Shown: positions 46,860 through 50,576 of the stretch, piece after piece
How the letters are laid out: every line of letters begins with the position of its first letter
Position numbering within the stretch: the stretch's first letter is position 1
DNA from: Egibacteraceae bacterium
GTDB lineage: Bacteria; Actinomycetota; Nitriliruptoria; Euzebyales; Egibacteraceae
NCBI GenBank assembly: GCA_030446775.1
Contig: JAUJMQ010000020.1
Location: 1-50,576, forward strand
Reading direction: 5' to 3'
Length of the DNA stretch: 50,576 nucleotides
The notes under the pieces: model-generated
Seen by the model: only the letters and a program-made list of their open reading frames with translations
Told to the model about the DNA's origin: nothing
The model's database searches: none
Made by a program: the position numbers and the translations under genes

Positions 46860-48201
46860 CTCCCGAGGTGCCGCCGGCGCCGGTCTGCGCACCGCCGGCG
46901 GGCAGCCGTCCCCGGGTGGCGCCCGAGATTCCCCGGGCGAGGTCGGCGGCCGCGTCGAAGATGTCCTGGTAGGCGCTGTAGGCCAGGGTGTGCGCCCGCT
47001 CGTAGTCCTCCGCCGCGTAGGCGTCGATCTGCTCGATGAGCTGCCGGTCGTGGACCTCCATGTGGCGGGTGACCGCCGCCGCCTCGACCTGCCCGCGGGT
47101 CGCGCGGCTCACGAAGGCCCCGAAGTCCTTCTGGTAGCGGTTCAGCCCTCTGCGCGCCCGGCGCCTGCCGGACTGGTCGCCCTCGGCCAGAGCGACGGTG
47201 TAGTCGACGAACAGGTCGATGTGGTCAGACCACAGGTTGTTGAACTGCCGTGCGCGGCGGCGGCCGAACACGCCGTCCATCGCCGCGGTCAGGTCCTCGG
47301 TGTTGGCGTTGAGCGCCCCCGCCGCGGCCTCGAACTCGGGCGCGCCGGTCACCCCGGCGCGCATGGCGTCCACGGCGAGCTCGAGATGCTCCCCCAGCAG
47401 CAGGCCGAGGGCCGACCGCAGCTGCGACCGGGGGTTGTCGACCACCACGGGGAACTCTCCGGGCAGGTCGTCGCGGAAGCCGCCGGCGAGGGCCTTGCCG
47501 GTCGGGAACATATGCTCGTAGGCGCGCCGCTGGAGGGCGAAGGCGCGCTCGTAGTCGCCGTCCGCGTACGCGTCAGCCGCGCCCAGCAGCTGGTCGATGT
47601 GCACCTCGAGGGCCTCCGCGACGGGCCGGGCGGCCAGGTCCCCGTCCGTTGCCGACTCGACGAAGGCGCCGAAGTCCTTGCGGTAGCGGTCCAGCTCGCC
47701 GCGCGCGGCGCGGCGCGCCTGACGGTTCTTTTCGGCCAGGCCCTTGGCATAGCGGAAGAACGAGCGGGTGTGGTTGAACCACAGCTCGGAGAACGCCCGG
47801 GCCCCGTCCCGCCCGTAGACGGCGCCGACGGCGTCGGCGAGGTCGTCGGTGTTGCGGTTCAGCGCGGCGACCGCCGCCTCCGCGAAGTCCGGATCTCCCC
47901 GCATCCTGGCCCGCATGAGGCGGAGGGTCAGGCCGACGTGCTGACCCAGCAGCTGCTCCAGCCTCGTGCGCAGGGCGACCGGCGTCAGCTCGTGGGAGCC
48001 GTGGGCGCGCCGCTGAACTGCGGCCGGCGGAGCCGGGACGGCGGCGAGGTCGACGCGCAGCTCCGACGCGTCCGAGCTCGAAGGCCTCCAAGGCTCTCTC
48101 AGCGTGACGCGCTGTGCGGGTGGCTGAGAGCAGCCCGCCAAGAGCACTGTGGAGGCGGCCGCGATCACGCCGCCCACCCGCCAACGGCCCAGGTCGCGCA
48201 T
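46846..48201 (-). CDS. Lipoprotein with two tandem helical domains, function unknown
   Basis: 451 residues. Signal MRDLGRWRVGG with lipobox LLAGC. Two homologous all-helical units follow, residues about 75-240 and 250-420. Matching segments are LNRNTDDLADAVGAVYG with LNANTEDLTAAMDGVFG, and LDRYRKDFGAFVESA with LNRYQKDFGAFVSRA. Each looks like a four-helix bundle. Similar repeats occur in Paenibacillus-type proteins often labelled copper amine oxidase, but none of that enzyme's motifs are present. A glycine-rich tail ends the protein. ATG 48201 has GGAGG seven bases upstream. It overlaps the sortase gene, so the two are probably co-expressed. Confidence 0.75.
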   Translation of the reverse strand: MRDLGRWRVGGVIAAASTVLLAGCSQPPAQRVTLREPWRPSSSDASELRVDLAAVPAPPAAVQRRAHGSHELTPVALRTRLEQLLGQHVGLTLRLMRARMRGDPDFAEAAVAALNRNTDDLADAVGAVYGRDGARAFSELWFNHTRSFFRYAKGLAEKNRQARRAARGELDRYRKDFGAFVESATDGDLAARPVAEALEVHIDQLLGAADAYADGDYERAFALQRRAYEHMFPTGKALAGGFRDDLPGEFPVVVDNPRSQLRSALGLLLGEHLELAVDAMRAGVTGAPEFEAAAGALNANTEDLTAAMDGVFGRRRARQFNNLWSDHIDLFVDYTVALAEGDQSGRRRARRGLNRYQKDFGAFVSRATRGQVEAAAVTRHMEVHDRQLIEQIDAYAAEDYERAHTLAYSAYQDIFDAAADLARGISGATRGRLPAGGAQTGAGGTSGGGHG

Positions 48202-48281
48202 GTGGCCACCTCCAACCCCGTTGCCCGCAGACGTGAGGATAGCCGATGCCCGCTCCCACCGGCGCGGGGCCCAGGGCCTGT

Positions 48282-48294
48282 CTCCCGAAGGGAG
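48282..48294 (-). terminator. Short hairpin after thiE
   Basis: CTCCC (48282-48286) and GGGAG (48290-48294) pair across three bases; on the minus strand the loop is UUC closed by C-G, giving a UUCG-like turn. It is about 40 bases after the thiE stop and before the next gene. The stem is short, so the call is tentative. Confidence 0.35.
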
Positions 48295-48332
48295 TCATTG
48301 CACGTAAGCCGCCCGGCGTTTGAGGTTGCGTG

Positions 48333-48995
48333 CTAGGCCGGCCGCTCGTCGGCGCCGCGCAGCAGCGCCACGATCGACGCGGTGGCGGTCGCGGGGTCGG
48401 CCGCCTCGGTGATCGCCCGCACGACGACGAGCCGGCGCGCACCGGCTGCGAGCACCGCGGGAGCCGTCTGTGCACTCATGGCGCCGGTGACGAACCACGG
48501 CCGCTCCCCCGCCACCGCGGCGGCGTGGCGGATCGGCTCCAGCCCGATCCCCGGCCGGCCCTGCTTGGTCGGCGTCGCGTGCACCGGCCCGACGGCGACG
48601 TAGTCGGAGTCGGATGCCAGCGCCCGATCGATCTCGGCCTCGGCGTGGGTCGACCTGCCGACGAGCATGTCCCGGCCCACGACGGCGCGGGCCGCCTCGG
48701 GGGTCGCGTCGTCCTGTCCGACGTGGACGCCGTCGGCGCCGACCTCCACCGCCAGCTCGGGGTCGTCGTTGAGGATGAACAGGGCGTCGTGGCGGTCCGC
48801 CGCGGCGCGGAAGGCGGGGGCCGCGGCGACGATCTCGCCGCGACCGGCGTCCTTGTCGCGCAGCTGCACGAGGTCCACGCCGGCGCCGAGCGCCGCGTCG
48901 AGCAGCGACTCGAGGTCGCCGCGGGCCGCCCGCCGGTCGACGCACAGGTACAGGCGCGCCGAGGCGAGCCGCTCGCGCCGCCGCTCGGCGCGCAT
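48333..48995 (-). CDS. thiE: Thiamine-phosphate synthase ThiE
   Basis: Joins HMP-pyrophosphate and thiazole phosphate to make thiamine phosphate. 220 residues, TIM-barrel. Motifs: LVQLRDKDAGRGEI (substrate-binding), ILNDDPELAVEVGADGVHVG (catalytic NDxxxLAxxxxxDGVHxGQ), YVAVGPVHATPTKQGRPGIG (GPxxxTxTK), and AAGARRLVVVRAITEA. ATG 48995 follows a small membrane-protein gene directly. Last gene of the visible thi operon. Frame intact. Confidence 0.93.
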   Translation of the reverse strand: MRAERRRERLASARLYLCVDRRAARGDLESLLDAALGAGVDLVQLRDKDAGRGEIVAAAPAFRAAADRHDALFILNDDPELAVEVGADGVHVGQDDATPEAARAVVGRDMLVGRSTHAEAEIDRALASDSDYVAVGPVHATPTKQGRPGIGLEPIRHAAAVAGERPWFVTGAMSAQTAPAVLAAGARRLVVVRAITEAADPATATASIVALLRGADERPA

Positions 48996-49349
48996 CTACG
49001 GGCGCCGCGGTGGAAGGAACCCGACGTCGTCGCCGGCCAGCCGCTCGCCGCGCCGCTGCACGCGGTCGGCCCCGCCGAGCGCCGACAGGGCGACGACCGC
49101 CGCGGCGCCCAACAGCACCAGCACGCCGAACACCCCGACCCAGCGGCCCAGGACCGCCCCGACGGCACCGCCGGTGACTGCCTCGGCCCCCATCCCGACG
49201 ACCGCCACGACGGCGGCGCCGAGCACGAGGCGCCGCAGCCGCGCCCGCACGGCCGCGAAGTCCAGCAGCGGCGCCGGGTCGGGCGGCGCACCGCCGGGCG
49301 TGCCCGGCTGCGCGCCGTCGGGTGCCCCCGGCGTGGGTGCAGCGGTCAC
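48996..49349 (-). CDS. Small proline-rich membrane protein within the thiamine operon
   Basis: 117 residues. A Pro/Ala/Gly-rich N-terminus (about 30 residues) and a short helix (LLDFAAVRARLRR) precede two transmembrane segments (LVLGAAVVAVVGMGAEAV; WVGVFGVLVLLGAAAVVAL) and a basic tail. No domain recognised. It sits between thiG and thiE with four bases on one side and none on the other, so it is certainly co-transcribed, but nothing in the sequence shows a thiamine role such as transport. Confidence 0.75.
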   Translation of the reverse strand: MTAAPTPGAPDGAQPGTPGGAPPDPAPLLDFAAVRARLRRLVLGAAVVAVVGMGAEAVTGGAVGAVLGRWVGVFGVLVLLGAAAVVALSALGGADRVQRRGERLAGDDVGFLPPRRP

Positions 49350-49353
49350 GGCG

Positions 49354-50576
<1,223 letters not shown>

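Noticed and set aside
48061-48140. TPP riboswitch-like CTGAGA near the thi genes
   Set aside because: It lies inside the coding region of the helical lipoprotein, downstream rather than upstream of the thi operon, and the second conserved arm is absent.

Overview
The window comes from a very GC-rich actinobacterium (by eye above 70% G+C). Three things point there: the canonical actinobacterial division/cell-wall order mraZ-rsmH-ftsL-ftsI-murE-murF-mraY-murD, mycobacterial-type LexA boxes (TCGAAC-N4-GTTCGA), and families such as DUF3040, UdgX, DnaE2 and DUF6504. The DNPR motif in MurE implies meso-diaminopimelate peptidoglycan. I cannot assign a genus. No tRNA, rRNA, CRISPR array, prophage or insertion sequence is visible.

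Layout. 1-8.9 kb (minus): the dcw cluster, entered inside murD and ending upstream at mraZ, whose promoter overlaps 10-bp-spaced MraZ-type boxes. 9.2-20.7 kb (minus): an HNH nuclease gene, then, reading in the direction of transcription, a dipeptide-type ABC importer (binding protein, two permeases, two ATPases), a TetR regulator, an FtsX-like permease and two more ATPases, joined mostly by stop/start overlaps. 20.9-25.6 kb (plus): a MoxR-DUF58-transglutaminase operon. 25.7-28.5 kb (minus): DUF3040, an enoyl-CoA hydratase and dinB. 28.8-34.9 kb: a divergent ERCC4-type nuclease, the error-prone polymerase DnaE2 and a methyltransferase. 34.9-38.9 kb (minus): a VapBC-like pair, a membrane GGDEF-EAL protein and an L,D-transpeptidase. 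39.2-44.0 kb (minus): pyruvate dehydrogenase E1 (aceE), a second enoyl-CoA hydratase, a UdgX-like uracil-DNA glycosylase and DUF6504. 44.2-48.2 kb: a betaine-type binding lipoprotein, a Tat-type thioredoxin-fold lipoprotein, a sortase and a duplicated helical lipoprotein. 48.3-50.6 kb (minus): thiamine genes thiO-thiS-thiG-(membrane protein)-thiE.

The most interesting theme is a dispersed DNA-damage regulon. Three LexA-type boxes (28685-28700, 34092-34107, 44147-44162) sit upstream of dinB and the ERCC4 nuclease, of dnaE2 and a methyltransferase, and of DUF6504 followed by udgX. This is a mutasome-like set without imuA' or imuB in the window, and it adds a nuclease and a UdgX-type uracil-DNA-trapping protein. 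dnaE2 also carries palindromic elements inside its reading frame and a degenerate PHP motif.

Caution: murE, ftsI, one ABC ATPase, the FtsX-like permease, dnaE2, the L,D-transpeptidase and aceE are split by about 28 single-base frame changes. Those I checked are mostly one-base losses in short G or C runs. I read them as sequence errors, not decay, and give one span per gene.
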